Positions 34,128 through 43,159 are shown, numbered from the stretch's first letter. The stretch is 64,000 nt of DNA from Streptomyces sp. Ncost-T10-10d (GCF_900091955.1 NZ_FMDF01000160.1:47136-111135), one strand, 5' to 3'. A program made the numbers and translations. Notes: generated by a model from the sequence alone, not told the origin.

Positions 34128-37100
34128 ATGCGGCTCAGGCGCAGAAAGCAGGCAACGGCTGTCGCGGTCGCCGTGCTCGGCGGGCTGCTCTCCGCCGGGA
34201 CGCCGGCTGCCGTCGCAGCCCCTTCGGCGCCCGGCTCCACCGCCGTCACCACCTCCGACCGCACCGACGACGGCACGCTGCCCGCCGTATGGCCGCGGCC
34301 CCAGTCCATCAAGGCGTCCGGGTCCTCCGTACCGCTCCTTGCCGAGGTCACCCTCGTGGCCGGCGCGCACGCGGATCCGTACGCCGTCGACGCACTCCGG
34401 CAGATCCTGCGGGACGCGGGCGTGCGGACGGTCCACGAGGCGTTGCCGGGTCGCGGAACCGTCATCCGGCTCGGCGGCGACGGTGCCCAGGACGCCCTGC
34501 GCTCGCTGCGCGCCCCGGACCGCGGCGATCTGCCGTCCGGTGGCTACCGGATCGCGGTGGGCCGGGTCGCGGGCCGGGACACCGTCGCCGTGGACGGCGT
34601 CGGCGAGGACGGTCTCTTCCACGGCGTGCAGACACTGCGTCAGCTGATCGGGGACAAGAGCGTCGCCGGGGTCACCGTCAGGGACTGGCCGGGCGCCGCC
34701 GTACGCGGGATGACCGAGGGCTTCTACGGGCAGCCGTGGACCCGTGCGGAGCGGCTGGCACAGATCGGCTTCATGGGGCGCACGAAGCAGAACAGGTATC
34801 TGTACGCGGCGGGCGACGACCCGTACCGGCAGGCCCGTTGGCGCGACCCGTACCCCGCCGACCGGCGCGCCGACTTTCGGGCACTGGCCGAGCGGGCCCG
34901 CGCCGAGCATGTGACGCTCGGCTGGGCCGTCGCCCCCGGCCAGGCCATGTGCATGTCGTCGGACAACGACGTGAAGGCGCTGACGAAGAAGCTCGACGCG
35001 ATGTGGGCGCTGGGTGTGCGGGTCTTCCAGCTGCAGTTCCAGGACGTCAGCTACAGCGAGTGGCACTGCGACAGCGACGCCGACACCTTCGGCAGCGGAC
35101 CCGAGGCGGCGGCCAGGGCGCAGGCGCGGGTGGCGAGCAAGGTGGCGCGGCATCTCGCGGACCGCTATCCGGACGCGAAGCCGCTGTCGGTCATGCCGAC
35201 GGAGTTCTACCAGGACGGGTCGACCGACTACCGCAGGGCGCTCGCCGAGGAACTGGACGACCGGGTCCAGATCGCCTGGACCGGTGTCGGGGTCGTACCG
35301 AGGACCATCACGGGCGGCGAACTGGCCGGTGCCCGCGCCACGTTCCGGCATCCGCTGATCACGATGGACAACTATCCGGTCAACGACTACGCACAGGACC
35401 GCATCTTCCTCGGTCCGTACACCGGCCGGGACCCGGCGGTGGCGATGGGTTCCGCGGCACTGCTCGCCAACGCCATGGAGCAGCCGTCCGCGTCCCGCAT
35501 CCCGCTGTTCACCGCCGCCGACTTCGCCTGGAACCCGAAGGGGTACCGGCCGCAGGAGTCCTGGCAGGCGGCGATCGATGATCTGGCGGGCGACGACGCC
35601 CGCACCAGGGACGCGTTGCGCGCGCTGGCCGGGAACAGTGCGACGTCCGTGCTGGGCGCTGACGAGTCGGCGTATCTGCAGCCGCTGCTGGCCGCGTTCT
35701 GGCAGTCCCGTACGACGACCGACGCGACGGCGCAGGCCGATGCGGCGCGCAGGCTGCGGGCGGCGTTCACCGTGATGCGGGAGACCCCGCAGCGGTTGAA
35801 GGGGCCGGCCGACGGGCTTCTGGACGGCGAAGTGCGGCCGTGGACGGAGCAGTTGTCCCGGTACGGCCGGGCGGGCGAGCTGGCCGTCGATCTGCTGCAG
35901 GCCCAGTTGCGCGGTGACGGCGCTGCCGCGTGGCAGGCTTCGCTGGCGCTGGAGCCGGTGCGCAAGGCCGCGAAGGCGAGCGGTGCGACGGTCGGCAAGG
36001 GCGTCCTCGGCCCGTTCCTGGACCGGGTGCGCCGGGAGGCGGACGCCTGGACGGGCGCGGACCGCGACGCCGGTACGGTGACCGAGGCCCCGGGCAGCTA
36101 CACGGTCCGGCTGAACCGCTCCCGCCCGGTGGAGACCGTGACGGCGATGACGGTGCCCGGCAGCGGCGCCGTGGCCGGTGCGACGCTGGAGGCCCATGTG
36201 TCCGGCGAGGGCTGGCGCAGCCTCGGCCCCGTGTCGGCCACCGGCTGGACCCAGATGCCGGCCAGGGGGCTGCGGGCCGACGCGCTCCGGATCAGCTGGC
36301 CCACGGGCGGTCCGTCGACACCGCCGGTCATCACGGGCACGTTGCCGCCGATCGTCCCGGGAAGCCGGATGGGAAGCAGCATCGAGACCGCCGCCTCGGG
36401 GAGTGCGCGGGGCCGGGCTCCGCAGGTGCGCGCGCTCGTGCCCTGGTTCGGCGACGAGCCCGCCGCCCGGCTAGATCTCGCACGCGGCGAGACGGACGCC
36501 GAGATCGGCGGCGGGCCGCAGCGGGTCGAGGCGCGGCTGGCCGCCCGGCGCCCTGCCGAGGTGCGGGGCACGCTCACCGCGAAGGCGCCCGAGGGCATCG
36601 AGGTGCGCGTCCCGAAGCAGACGAGGGTGCCGCGCGGTTCCCGTACCGACGTCCCCGTCGAGATCACCGTCCCGAAGGGCACCCCGGCCGGCGAGTACGA
36701 GGTGCCGATCGGCTTCGGCGAAGAACGCAGCACGCTGACCGTCCGGGCGTACCCGCGCACCGCGGGCGCCGACCTGGTGCGTACCGCCGCCGTCTCCTCG
36801 TCCGGCGACGAGACCCCGGACTTCCCGGCGGCGGCCGCCTCCGACGGCGATCCGGAGACCCGCTGGTCCTCGCCGGCCGAGGACGGCGCCTGGTGGCAGG
36901 CGGAACTGCCGCAGCCGGCCCGGGTCGGCCAGGTGGTGCTGCACTGGCAGGACGCATACGCGTCCCGCTACCGCATCCAGGTCTCCGCGGACGGCCGCAA
37001 CTGGCGCACGGCGGCGACCGTACGGGACGGCAGGGGCGGGCACGAGTCGGTCCGGATGGACGCGAAGGACACCCGCTTCCTCAGGGTGCAGGGCGATGCC

Positions 37101-37169
37101 CGCGCCACCGAGTTCGGCTACTCGCTCTGGTCGGTTCAGGCGTACGCCGTGGCCGGGCAGGACAACTGA
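34128..37169 (+). CDS. Secreted GH84-like beta-N-acetylglucosaminidase with C-terminal carbohydrate-binding module
   Basis: 1013 residues. The signal peptide starts MRLRRRKQATAVAVAVLGGL and is cleaved near residue 31 (AVAAPS). Next come a GH20b-like N-terminal domain (about 50-175) and the GH84 barrel (about 190-470) with RGMTEGFYGQPWT near residue 193. A helical region follows, then an NPCBM/NEW3-like beta domain (about 800-870), and a discoidin/F5-8C-type CBM32 domain (about 880-1008: DGDPETRWSS, DGAWWQAELP). In GH84 two adjacent Asp form the catalytic pair; here the position reads Q305-D306 (LQFQDVSYSEWH). The substrate is probably GlcNAc-containing glycans outside the cell. Confidence 0.85.
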   Translation: MRLRRRKQATAVAVAVLGGLLSAGTPAAVAAPSAPGSTAVTTSDRTDDGTLPAVWPRPQSIKASGSSVPLLAEVTLVAGAHADPYAVDALRQILRDAGVRTVHEALPGRGTVIRLGGDGAQDALRSLRAPDRGDLPSGGYRIAVGRVAGRDTVAVDGVGEDGLFHGVQTLRQLIGDKSVAGVTVRDWPGAAVRGMTEGFYGQPWTRAERLAQIGFMGRTKQNRYLYAAGDDPYRQARWRDPYPADRRADFRALAERARAEHVTLGWAVAPGQAMCMSSDNDVKALTKKLDAMWALGVRVFQLQFQDVSYSEWHCDSDADTFGSGPEAAARAQARVASKVARHLADRYPDAKPLSVMPTEFYQDGSTDYRRALAEELDDRVQIAWTGVGVVPRTITGGELAGARATFRHPLITMDNYPVNDYAQDRIFLGPYTGRDPAVAMGSAALLANAMEQPSASRIPLFTAADFAWNPKGYRPQESWQAAIDDLAGDDARTRDALRALAGNSATSVLGADESAYLQPLLAAFWQSRTTTDATAQADAARRLRAAFTVMRETPQRLKGPADGLLDGEVRPWTEQLSRYGRAGELAVDLLQAQLRGDGAAAWQASLALEPVRKAAKASGATVGKGVLGPFLDRVRREADAWTGADRDAGTVTEAPGSYTVRLNRSRPVETVTAMTVPGSGAVAGATLEAHVSGEGWRSLGPVSATGWTQMPARGLRADALRISWPTGGPSTPPVITGTLPPIVPGSRMGSSIETAASGSARGRAPQVRALVPWFGDEPAARLDLARGETDAEIGGGPQRVEARLAARRPAEVRGTLTAKAPEGIEVRVPKQTRVPRGSRTDVPVEITVPKGTPAGEYEVPIGFGEERSTLTVRAYPRTAGADLVRTAAVSSSGDETPDFPAAAASDGDPETRWSSPAEDGAWWQAELPQPARVGQVVLHWQDAYASRYRIQVSADGRNWRTAATVRDGRGGHESVRMDAKDTRFLRVQGDARATEFGYSLWSVQAYAVAGQDN

Positions 37170-37718
37170 CCTTCCCCGGCTTACCTGCCCGGGGACGGCA
37201 AAGGCCCGGGAAATCAGGCCGATATGCCATCGGTCCGAGCCATCGCGTCGTCCGCGCCGAACGGTTGCGAGCAGGGCAGGGCGGCCTGCGCAGGTGGCGT
37301 GCCCCGTGCGGATGGCGGCCGTCCCTCCGACGACCCGCCTCGCACAGCACGAGAACATGACGGATGAATCGAACCGGCCAGTGGCCGAATTCCGTTGAAG
37401 AATCGAGGCCAGATTGTCCTGTTCCAGGGGAACGTCAGAATGTGATGACCTGTGAAATCTGCACATATGGAAGCAAATACGATCCGGCTCACTATGTGCG
37501 GGCATGCCGAAATGCCTCAGAATGGGGCACCGCGTGAATATCACCTGCGGGATCCTTCTACGACTGGAGGGCGCACCTCCCGCAGCCAAGAAAAGCGTTG
37601 CCCGGAGATTCACCCAGGTGTTATTGTCTGGACGATGCGAGGGGGGAATCTTCGCATGCACGGGGGGATACGAAAGTTTGCACCTTTCGTGCTGGATTGA
37701 ATCCAGAATGGGAAATTC
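37170..37718. other. Intergenic region with lower GC than its surroundings
   Basis: 549 bases. The left part holds the HNH 3'-end copy (37214-37279). The rest (about 37370-37720) is clearly less GC-rich and shows only weak frames without good starts, such as 37504-37722. It probably contains the promoter of the secreted protein gene at 37719 and may be foreign DNA. Confidence 0.5.
37214..37279 (-). pseudogene. Detached copy of the HNH endonuclease gene 3' end
   Basis: By eye 58 of 66 bases match the last codons of the HNH gene (40958-41023), in the same orientation and with the same stop. It still encodes QPFGADDAMARTDGISA. No upstream part of the gene is present. Together with the intact gene it brackets 37280-40957. 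Confidence 0.85.
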
Positions 37719-38144
37719 GTGAAATTTAGCGCACGCCTGGCAACGACGGCCGGGACGGCCGCGGTCATCACTCTCGTTTTCGCCACTTCTGCTGAAGCCA
37801 ACTGGTCAAGCAGCATTACCGCGGCAAGTGTGGGGTTCGAGTCCCGCCGCTGGTCCGACGAGCTGTACTCGCAAATCCAGTTCACCGATTGTCGCACCGA
37901 CGGTGTGGCAAAGAACACCGATGTGCAGATGTGGCGCGACATCCCCTTCCAGCCCGACGACTCGTACGACACCAAGACCTTTACCGCCTGCTTCGGCGGT
38001 GGTACGAGCAACGGCGAGTGGACCGACCTGGGCTCGGGTATGAAGAACGTCTACTTCCAGATCAGGAAGATCGCCAGCATGACCGTCGGCCCGCAGCTCA
38101 GCGTCCGGGTTGTCAGCGTCGACACCACCAAGGCCGACGGCTGA
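37719..38144 (+). CDS. Secreted protein of unknown function
   Basis: 141 residues from GTG 37719 (GGGAAA upstream). The signal peptide starts MKFSARLATTAGTAAVITLV and is cleaved after the Ala of TSAEA, followed by NWSSS. The mature domain of about 113 residues has two Cys (FTDCRTDG and FTACFGGG), probably one disulfide, and alternating hydrophobic strands. It is unlike any family I recognise. It lies in the presumed island, with AT-richer upstream sequence, and a terminator separates it from the ABC genes. Confidence 0.7.
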   Translation: MKFSARLATTAGTAAVITLVFATSAEANWSSSITAASVGFESRRWSDELYSQIQFTDCRTDGVAKNTDVQMWRDIPFQPDDSYDTKTFTACFGGGTSNGEWTDLGSGMKNVYFQIRKIASMTVGPQLSVRVVSVDTTKADG

Positions 38145-38153
38145 CTGAACATC

Positions 38154-38187
38154 CGCCCCGGGGGCCGTCACGGCGGCCCCCGGGGCG
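38154..38187 (+). terminator. Terminator after the secreted protein gene
   Basis: Perfect 14-bp stem (CGCCCCGGGGGCCG with CGGCCCCCGGGGCG), six-base loop, then CACCCTTAAAC. Confidence 0.8.
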
Positions 38188-38211
38188 CACCCTTAAACTC
38201 TGTGAGTCGCG

Positions 38212-39492
38212 ATGAAATTCACCACCGCACTGCGCAGTAGCAGCGTGCGCTGGGCCGGCCCCGTCGTTCTCCTGCTGACTTCCCTTTATTACCTGACGGG
38301 AGAAGTCGCACCTCTCAGCCAATATCACCACTGGGCTCCAGCCATTGTGTCGGCTCCGCTCATGGTTCTTTACGCGCTCGCCTATGCGGTTTCTGCCGCC
38401 CTTGGGGTATGGGAAAGCGGGCGGTTGCGGAAAGCTCATGTCTGGGAATTGCTGCCCTCCCGTAGCCGTTATCGGGTCGCGGCCAACGCCCTGTTGCCCG
38501 TGGTGATTTTGTCCTGGCTCGTATTGTTGCTGCCGTCGGCCGTGTCCCTTGTTCGCAGCGGCACTGTCCCGAGCCTCGACTCCCTGCGGCTGCCCTTGAT
38601 GGGCATGGTGATATCGGTTGCCCACGCGATTGTTGGATTTACCCTCGGCTCCGTTCTGCCGCAGCTGATCGCCACCCCGGTGGTTGCCGTGGTGGACTGG
38701 ATCGCAGTCGCCTTCACCCGGGCCACAGAGCCCTACTGGCTCCGCCATGTGTCCGGGCAGTTCTCCGACATCGGCTTCGGTGAAGTACCCCGGCTGGTGT
38801 CCGTGGCCGCGCCTGTCCTGCTGGCAGGGGGCATCGCCATCGGCCTGATGCTTCTCTGGCTGCCGTTCGGCCCCCGGGCGCTGCGCGGTGTTCTCGCGCT
38901 CGGTGTCGCCCTGGCCGGTGTCCTCGGTGCTCACCACATCACCCGGGACTGGCCGCACACGCCTCCCATGGCCACCGGCCTGGCCGCTGTGGACTGCACG
39001 GGGGAACAGCCCCGGGTGTGCATGCCGCAAGTGGCCTCCGAACACCTGGCACAGGCCCAGCGCGAAGCGTCCGACGTACTGCGCACCCTGCATGCCGCCG
39101 GAGTCCCTGGCACCGCCCCCACACGGATCGAGGACCTGCTCACCGGGACGGCCTCGGCCGGGTCCGGCGACCGGGTGTGGAGGATGAGCCTCATGTCGGC
39201 CGACCAGCCGCACGAGGCCGGCTACCAGGTCATGGTCCGGGCGCTGAAGTTCCGCTGCGCGCAGGTTCCCGTCGTCCGGGCTCACTCCGTGTGGCTGTGG
39301 GCCGCCACCCGTACCGGACAGGTCGAGGCGTACCAGGACCGCCGCAGGCGCGAAGGCGTGACCCCCCAGAGCCAGCAGATCGAGAGCGAAGTCGGCGCCC
39401 AGGTCCGTGACGTTCTCGGCCGGGCGCCCGGCGAGCAGGCCCGGTGGATCCGCAGCACCCTCAACTCCTCCTGCACAGCGAGCAGCACATGA
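38212..39492 (+). CDS. ABC transporter permease-like membrane protein with extracytoplasmic C-terminal domain
   Basis: 426 residues with about six hydrophobic helices in the first 240 (for example WAGPVVLLLTSLYYL, VVILSWLVLLLPSAVSLV, VLLAGGIAIGLMLLWLPFG, LRGVLALGVALAGVLGA). A roughly 180-residue soluble domain follows, with Cys pairs (VDCTGEQPRVCMPQ) and helical segments (EHLAQAQREASDVLRTLH). The order membrane protein, membrane protein, ATPase with 4-bp overlaps identifies it as one of two permease subunits. The substrate is unknown. It is not a close match to a well-known family. Confidence 0.65.
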   Translation: MKFTTALRSSSVRWAGPVVLLLTSLYYLTGEVAPLSQYHHWAPAIVSAPLMVLYALAYAVSAALGVWESGRLRKAHVWELLPSRSRYRVAANALLPVVILSWLVLLLPSAVSLVRSGTVPSLDSLRLPLMGMVISVAHAIVGFTLGSVLPQLIATPVVAVVDWIAVAFTRATEPYWLRHVSGQFSDIGFGEVPRLVSVAAPVLLAGGIAIGLMLLWLPFGPRALRGVLALGVALAGVLGAHHITRDWPHTPPMATGLAAVDCTGEQPRVCMPQVASEHLAQAQREASDVLRTLHAAGVPGTAPTRIEDLLTGTASAGSGDRVWRMSLMSADQPHEAGYQVMVRALKFRCAQVPVVRAHSVWLWAATRTGQVEAYQDRRRREGVTPQSQQIESEVGAQVRDVLGRAPGEQARWIRSTLNSSCTASST

Positions 39493-40067
39493 GGTGGTGG
39501 ATCGGCGCCCGGCGGGCGAACGCAATGATGCCGCTGGCGCTGGCCGGTTTCCTGCTGCCCCTGTTCGCGGTGCAGAACGTCCGGGTCGCCCTGCCTTCAC
39601 TCGTCGGTTCTCCTCAGGTCGCCCTCACCCTTTTCGTCCCCGTACCGATCCTCGCCTGCCTCATGCACGTTCTCGAATCGCGTCTCCCCGCCCCCGAGGA
39701 CTCCGGGGTGCGGCCGATAGGCCGGTACGACGCCGCGCTCGTCGCCGTGCTGGCTGCGGGGACGCTCGGGTGCGCCCTGCTGGTCGCCGCCTGGGGCGGT
39801 ACGCAGGAGGCCGCCGCTTCGGGCCGCAATGTGCTCTTTCTGGCCGGTCTGATGCTCCTTGGGCGCGCCGTTGTCGGTCCGGCCGCGGTTCTGGTGCCCG
39901 TGGCCTGGCTCGTTCTTGTCGTCGGCATCGGCTTTCGTGGCAATGTGCCACGCCTGTGGACCGTCGTACCGCAGTCCGCCTACGACGTTCCCACGGCCGT
40001 CGTCTCCCTGCTGGTGTTCATCGCCGGCGTGACGGCCCTGATCTTCGCTCCGAGGAAGGCACCGTGA
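39489..40067 (+). CDS. ABC transporter membrane subunit
   Basis: 192 residues; ATG 39489 overlaps the upstream stop (ATGA). About six helices (MPLALAGFLLPLFAVQNV, VALTLFVPVPILACLMHV, AALVAVLAAGTLGCALLVAA, FLAGLMLLGRAVVGPAAVLV, VAWLVLVVGIGFRG, VVSLLVFIAGVTALIF). No catalytic motif. It is the second permease half of the transporter with the 38212 and 40064 genes. The stop overlaps the ATPase gene start (GTGA). Confidence 0.65.
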   Translation: MRWWIGARRANAMMPLALAGFLLPLFAVQNVRVALPSLVGSPQVALTLFVPVPILACLMHVLESRLPAPEDSGVRPIGRYDAALVAVLAAGTLGCALLVAAWGGTQEAAASGRNVLFLAGLMLLGRAVVGPAAVLVPVAWLVLVVGIGFRGNVPRLWTVVPQSAYDVPTAVVSLLVFIAGVTALIFAPRKAP

Positions 40068-40807
40068 CCCTCGAACTCACCCGCTGCACCTATCGCTATC
40101 GGCGTCGGCGGCAGCCTGTCCTGCAGGACTTCGACTACGCACTCCCCGAAGGGCTCTCCATCCTCCTGGGGCCCAACGGCGCGGGAAAGTCGACCTTGCT
40201 GAAACTCGCGGCCTCGGTCGTCACCCCACAGCGGGGCAATGTCCATCTCGATGGGCTCCCGGCGGGAACAAGGCAGTACCGGCAGGACGTGGCGTGGATG
40301 CCGCAGGACATCACCCCCATGCCCGGACTCACCGCACGCGAGTACGTCGCGTACATCGGCTGGCTCAAGGGCATGAGCCGTCCCGAGGCCTGGAAACGGG
40401 CCCGGAAGTCCCTCGCCCAAGTCGACCTCGCCGACCGGATGAACGAGCGCAGCGACCGCCTTTCCGGGGGTCAGTTGCGGCGGGTCGGGGTGGCCGGCGC
40501 GCTGGTGCACGGTGCCCGTGTTCTGCTGCTCGACGAGCCGACCGCGGGGCTCGACCCGTACCAGCGGCGGGTCTTCAGGGACATGCTCTCGGGGCTCACC
40601 GGCGACATCCGGGTGCTGCTGTCCACGCACGACGTCGCCGACCTCGCCGAGGAGGCCGACCACGTCACCGTCGTCTACGACGGCAAGATCGTCCACCACG
40701 GTGACACCGGATCCTTCCTCGCCCTCACCCCGCCCGGCACCGTCGAGGGCCGTGCGGCCGAGGGCGCATACACAGCCCTGCTGCGCGGCTGCGGCGCCCG
40801 GGCCTGA
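40064..40807 (+). CDS. ABC transporter ATP-binding protein
   Basis: 247 residues from GTG 40064 (GAGGAAGG upstream), overlapping the previous gene by four bases. Walker A LGPNGAGKST, Q-loop in WMPQDITPMPG, signature LSGGQLRRVG, Walker B VLLLDEPTAGLDP and switch His in STHDVAD. It is the CcmA/NatA-like type used by ABC-2 exporters. It energises the two membrane proteins encoded upstream. It is the last gene of the presumed island; the HNH gene is convergent to it, 150 bases away. Confidence 0.88.
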   Translation: MTLELTRCTYRYRRRRQPVLQDFDYALPEGLSILLGPNGAGKSTLLKLAASVVTPQRGNVHLDGLPAGTRQYRQDVAWMPQDITPMPGLTAREYVAYIGWLKGMSRPEAWKRARKSLAQVDLADRMNERSDRLSGGQLRRVGVAGALVHGARVLLLDEPTAGLDPYQRRVFRDMLSGLTGDIRVLLSTHDVADLAEEADHVTVVYDGKIVHHGDTGSFLALTPPGTVEGRAAEGAYTALLRGCGARA

Positions 40808-40957
40808 GGTCCCAGACCTCAGGCCGGGGCGCGATCGCCCTGCCCGCGCACGAGGTGCCGGCCCGGGTCCTCCGCCCGGAGACCGCGCTCTCGCTGAGCC
40901 GCGGTGCGCGCGGCGCTCCGCGAAACCGTCTTCCCGAGACGCAGAAGCCCGGATCTC

Positions 40958-41494
40958 TCAGGCTGAGATGCCGTCGATCCGGGCCATCGCGTCGTCCGCG
41001 CCGAACGGTTGCAAGTACGGCAGCCAGCGCGGGTCGCGGTGTCCCGTCCCGATGATGCGCCAGGCGAGACCCGTCGGCGGGGCGGGCTGCTGGTGCAGCC
41101 GCCAGCCGAGCTCCGGCAGGTGCCGGTCCGCCTTGACGTGGTTGCAGCGGCGGCAGGCCGCCACCACGTTGTCCCAGGCATGCTGTCCGCCGCGGCTGCG
41201 CGGAATGACATGGTCGACGCTGGTCGCGGCGGCGCCGCAGTACATGCAGCGGCCCCCGTCCCTGGCGAACAGCGCCCTGCGGGTCAGCGGTACGGGCCCC
41301 CGGTAGGGAACCCGTACGAACCGCTTCAGGCGGACGACGCTGGGGGCCGGGACGGCCCGGGTGGCACTGTGCATGAAGGCGCCGGACTCCTCAAGACAGA
41401 TGGCCTTGTTTTCGAGCACGAGGACGAGCGCGCGGCGGAGCGGTACGACGCCGAGCGGCTCGTACGACGCGTTGAGAACCAGGACATGCGGCAC
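40958..41494 (-). CDS. HNH endonuclease family protein
   Basis: 178 residues. The N-terminal DUF271-like part (MPHVLVLNASYEPLGVVPLR) precedes an HNH core: CMYCG, then SVDHVIPRSRGGQHAWDNVV, then ACRRCN. The Cys pairs form the zinc site, and His-Asn-His positions are all present. This conserved actinobacterial protein has no established role; DNA nicking in repair is possible. A copy of its last 22 codons lies 3.7 kb downstream, so its 3' end may be an insertion point. Confidence 0.88.
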   Translation of the reverse strand: MPHVLVLNASYEPLGVVPLRRALVLVLENKAICLEESGAFMHSATRAVPAPSVVRLKRFVRVPYRGPVPLTRRALFARDGGRCMYCGAAATSVDHVIPRSRGGQHAWDNVVAACRRCNHVKADRHLPELGWRLHQQPAPPTGLAWRIIGTGHRDPRWLPYLQPFGADDAMARIDGISA

Positions 41495-41823
41495 GGTGGA
41501 TGCCTCCTTGTACGCCGGCGGCGCGTGGCTCGCGCCGGGACGATCCGATCTCAGTCTCTACTCACGCCTGGTCAAAGCGCCACCACGTGCGAGTAACGGG
41601 CCGGGAGGATTTTTTCTCCGCCCCCGCCGTTCACACCTTCGCCGCCCGCCGGAACAGGCCCTTGTGAGCCTCCGCCGCAGCGGCCGCGCCCCGATGTGCG
41701 ATCGGCCACACGCCGCCTGCGCGCCCCGCGTGAGACATGCTCTCCCCCCGATCGTGGCAACGGAACACCCCCGATACCCCGTTAGTGTGGTTGGTCCGCC
41801 GTCGTCCATCTGGAGGTTCCACC
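41495..41823. other. Divergent intergenic region between the HNH gene and the mscS gene
   Basis: 329 bases. The HNH and MscS promoters must lie here. A run of six T (GGAGGATTTTTTCTCC, near 41609-41624) and a GTTAGTGTGG motif close to the mscS start are visible; I found no clear gene or operator. Confidence 0.5.
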
Positions 41824-42891
41824 GTGCTCCCGTCCGCCCTGTTGGCCGCAGCCCCCTCGCCCGGGTCCGGCGGCTCGCTGGACGAGGCCGCCGAGCAGGC
41901 CGGTAACGCCGCAAGCTGGGTGGAGGAGAACTGGTCCACCTGGCTGAGCATCGGTCTGCGCATCGTGCTCATCGCCGCGATCGCGATCGTGTTGCGCATC
42001 GCGGTCCGCCGTGCTCTCACCAAGCTCATCGACCGGATGAACCGCAGCGCCCAAGCGGTGGAGGGCACCACGCTGGGCGGGCTGCTGGTCAACACGGAAC
42101 GCCGCCGTCAGCGCTCCGAGGCAATCGGTTCCGTACTCCGCTCGGTCGCGTCGTTCCTGATCCTCGGCACGGCCGCCCTGATGATCCTGGGCGCGTTCCA
42201 GATCAATCTGGCTCCGCTGCTGGCCTCCGCCGGTGTGGCCGGTGTGGCGCTCGGTTTCGGTGCACGCAACCTGGTCACCGACTTCCTCTCCGGTGTCTTC
42301 ATGATCCTGGAGGACCAGTACGGCGTCGGCGACACCGTCGATGCGGGCGTCGCCTCCGGCGAGGTCATCGAGGTCGGCCTGCGGGTCACCAAGCTGCGCG
42401 GCGACAACGGTGAGATCTGGTACGTCCGCAACGGCGAGGTGAAGCGGATCGGCAACCTCAGCCAGGGCTGGTCGACCGCCGGTGTCGATGTGACGGTGCG
42501 TCCCACGGAGGATCTGGACAAGGTCCGTGCGGTGATCTCCGCGGCCACCACGGCGATGGCCAAGGAAGACCCGTGGAACGAGCGGCTGTGGGGCCCCGTG
42601 GAGATCCTGGGTCTGGACTCGGTGCTCCTGGACTCGATGACGGTCCGGTTGACCGCGAAGACGATGCCGGGCAAGGCGCTGGGCGTGGAGCGCGAGCTGC
42701 GCTGGCGGATCAAGCGGTCCTTCGACGAGGCCGGAATCCGCATGGTCGGCGGCGTTCCGGCCCAGCCGGACGAGCCCTCGCCGGCCGACCCGACGGCCGC
42801 CATGGCCGCCCCCTCGGCGTACGCGTCGGCCACCTCGCCGCAGTCCCTGGCCACGACACCGATCACCCCGCCGCCGAACATGTCGAAGTAG
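41824..42891 (+). CDS. MscS-family mechanosensitive ion channel
   Basis: 355 residues from GTG 41824 with GGAGG upstream. Three membrane segments are seen, the third being the pore-lining Gly/Ala-rich helix (LLASAGVAGVALGFGARNLV). The beta domain follows (ILEDQYGVGDTVDAG, GDNGEIWYVRNGEVKRIGNL) and then an alpha/beta domain with a Pro/Ala-rich tail. It opens under membrane tension to release solutes at osmotic downshock. It is a single gene with an exceptionally long terminator stem. Confidence 0.9.
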   Translation: MLPSALLAAAPSPGSGGSLDEAAEQAGNAASWVEENWSTWLSIGLRIVLIAAIAIVLRIAVRRALTKLIDRMNRSAQAVEGTTLGGLLVNTERRRQRSEAIGSVLRSVASFLILGTAALMILGAFQINLAPLLASAGVAGVALGFGARNLVTDFLSGVFMILEDQYGVGDTVDAGVASGEVIEVGLRVTKLRGDNGEIWYVRNGEVKRIGNLSQGWSTAGVDVTVRPTEDLDKVRAVISAATTAMAKEDPWNERLWGPVEILGLDSVLLDSMTVRLTAKTMPGKALGVERELRWRIKRSFDEAGIRMVGGVPAQPDEPSPADPTAAMAAPSAYASATSPQSLATTPITPPPNMSK

Positions 42892-42918
42892 GACCCGGCC
42901 GGAGCAGGACTCGGCCGT

Positions 42919-42965
42919 ACGAGTGAGGGGCGCCCCGCGAGGTCTGCGGGGCGCCCCTCACTCGT
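42919..42965. terminator. Very strong terminator after the mscS gene
   Basis: Perfect 20-bp stem (ACGAGTGAGGGGCGCCCCGC with its exact complement) and a seven-base loop. It insulates the csn operon from upstream transcription. Confidence 0.85.
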
Positions 42966-43128
42966 GAGTGGGTCGACGTGACCTCAACTCGGTTCGCCAT
43001 CAGCCCGGTTGGGAATGCAAAACGAAGGACCCATACATTCCGGAAGCACCCCAGGTAACGCTTTGGTAGCCACCGGGGCGCTGCCCATTGACGGCCCGGT
43101 GACGCGCGCATAACGTCCTCTCACCGAA

Positions 43129-43143
43129 TAGGAAACTTTCCTA
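43129..43143. promoter_or_regulatory. CsnR operator before csnR
   Basis: TAGGAAA-C-TTTCCTA is a perfect palindrome 17 bases before the csnR start. Chitosan-operon operators of the GGAAA-TTTCC type are the described CsnR targets, so CsnR probably represses its own operon here until chitosan oligomers bind. Confidence 0.8.
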
Positions 43144-43159
43144 ACAGAGGGCAGGTGCA

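Noticed and set aside
37452..37722. Two overlapping small plus-strand frames in the low-GC stretch
   Set aside because: They have no convincing ribosome site or recognisable fold, and their codon use is not like neighbouring genes.
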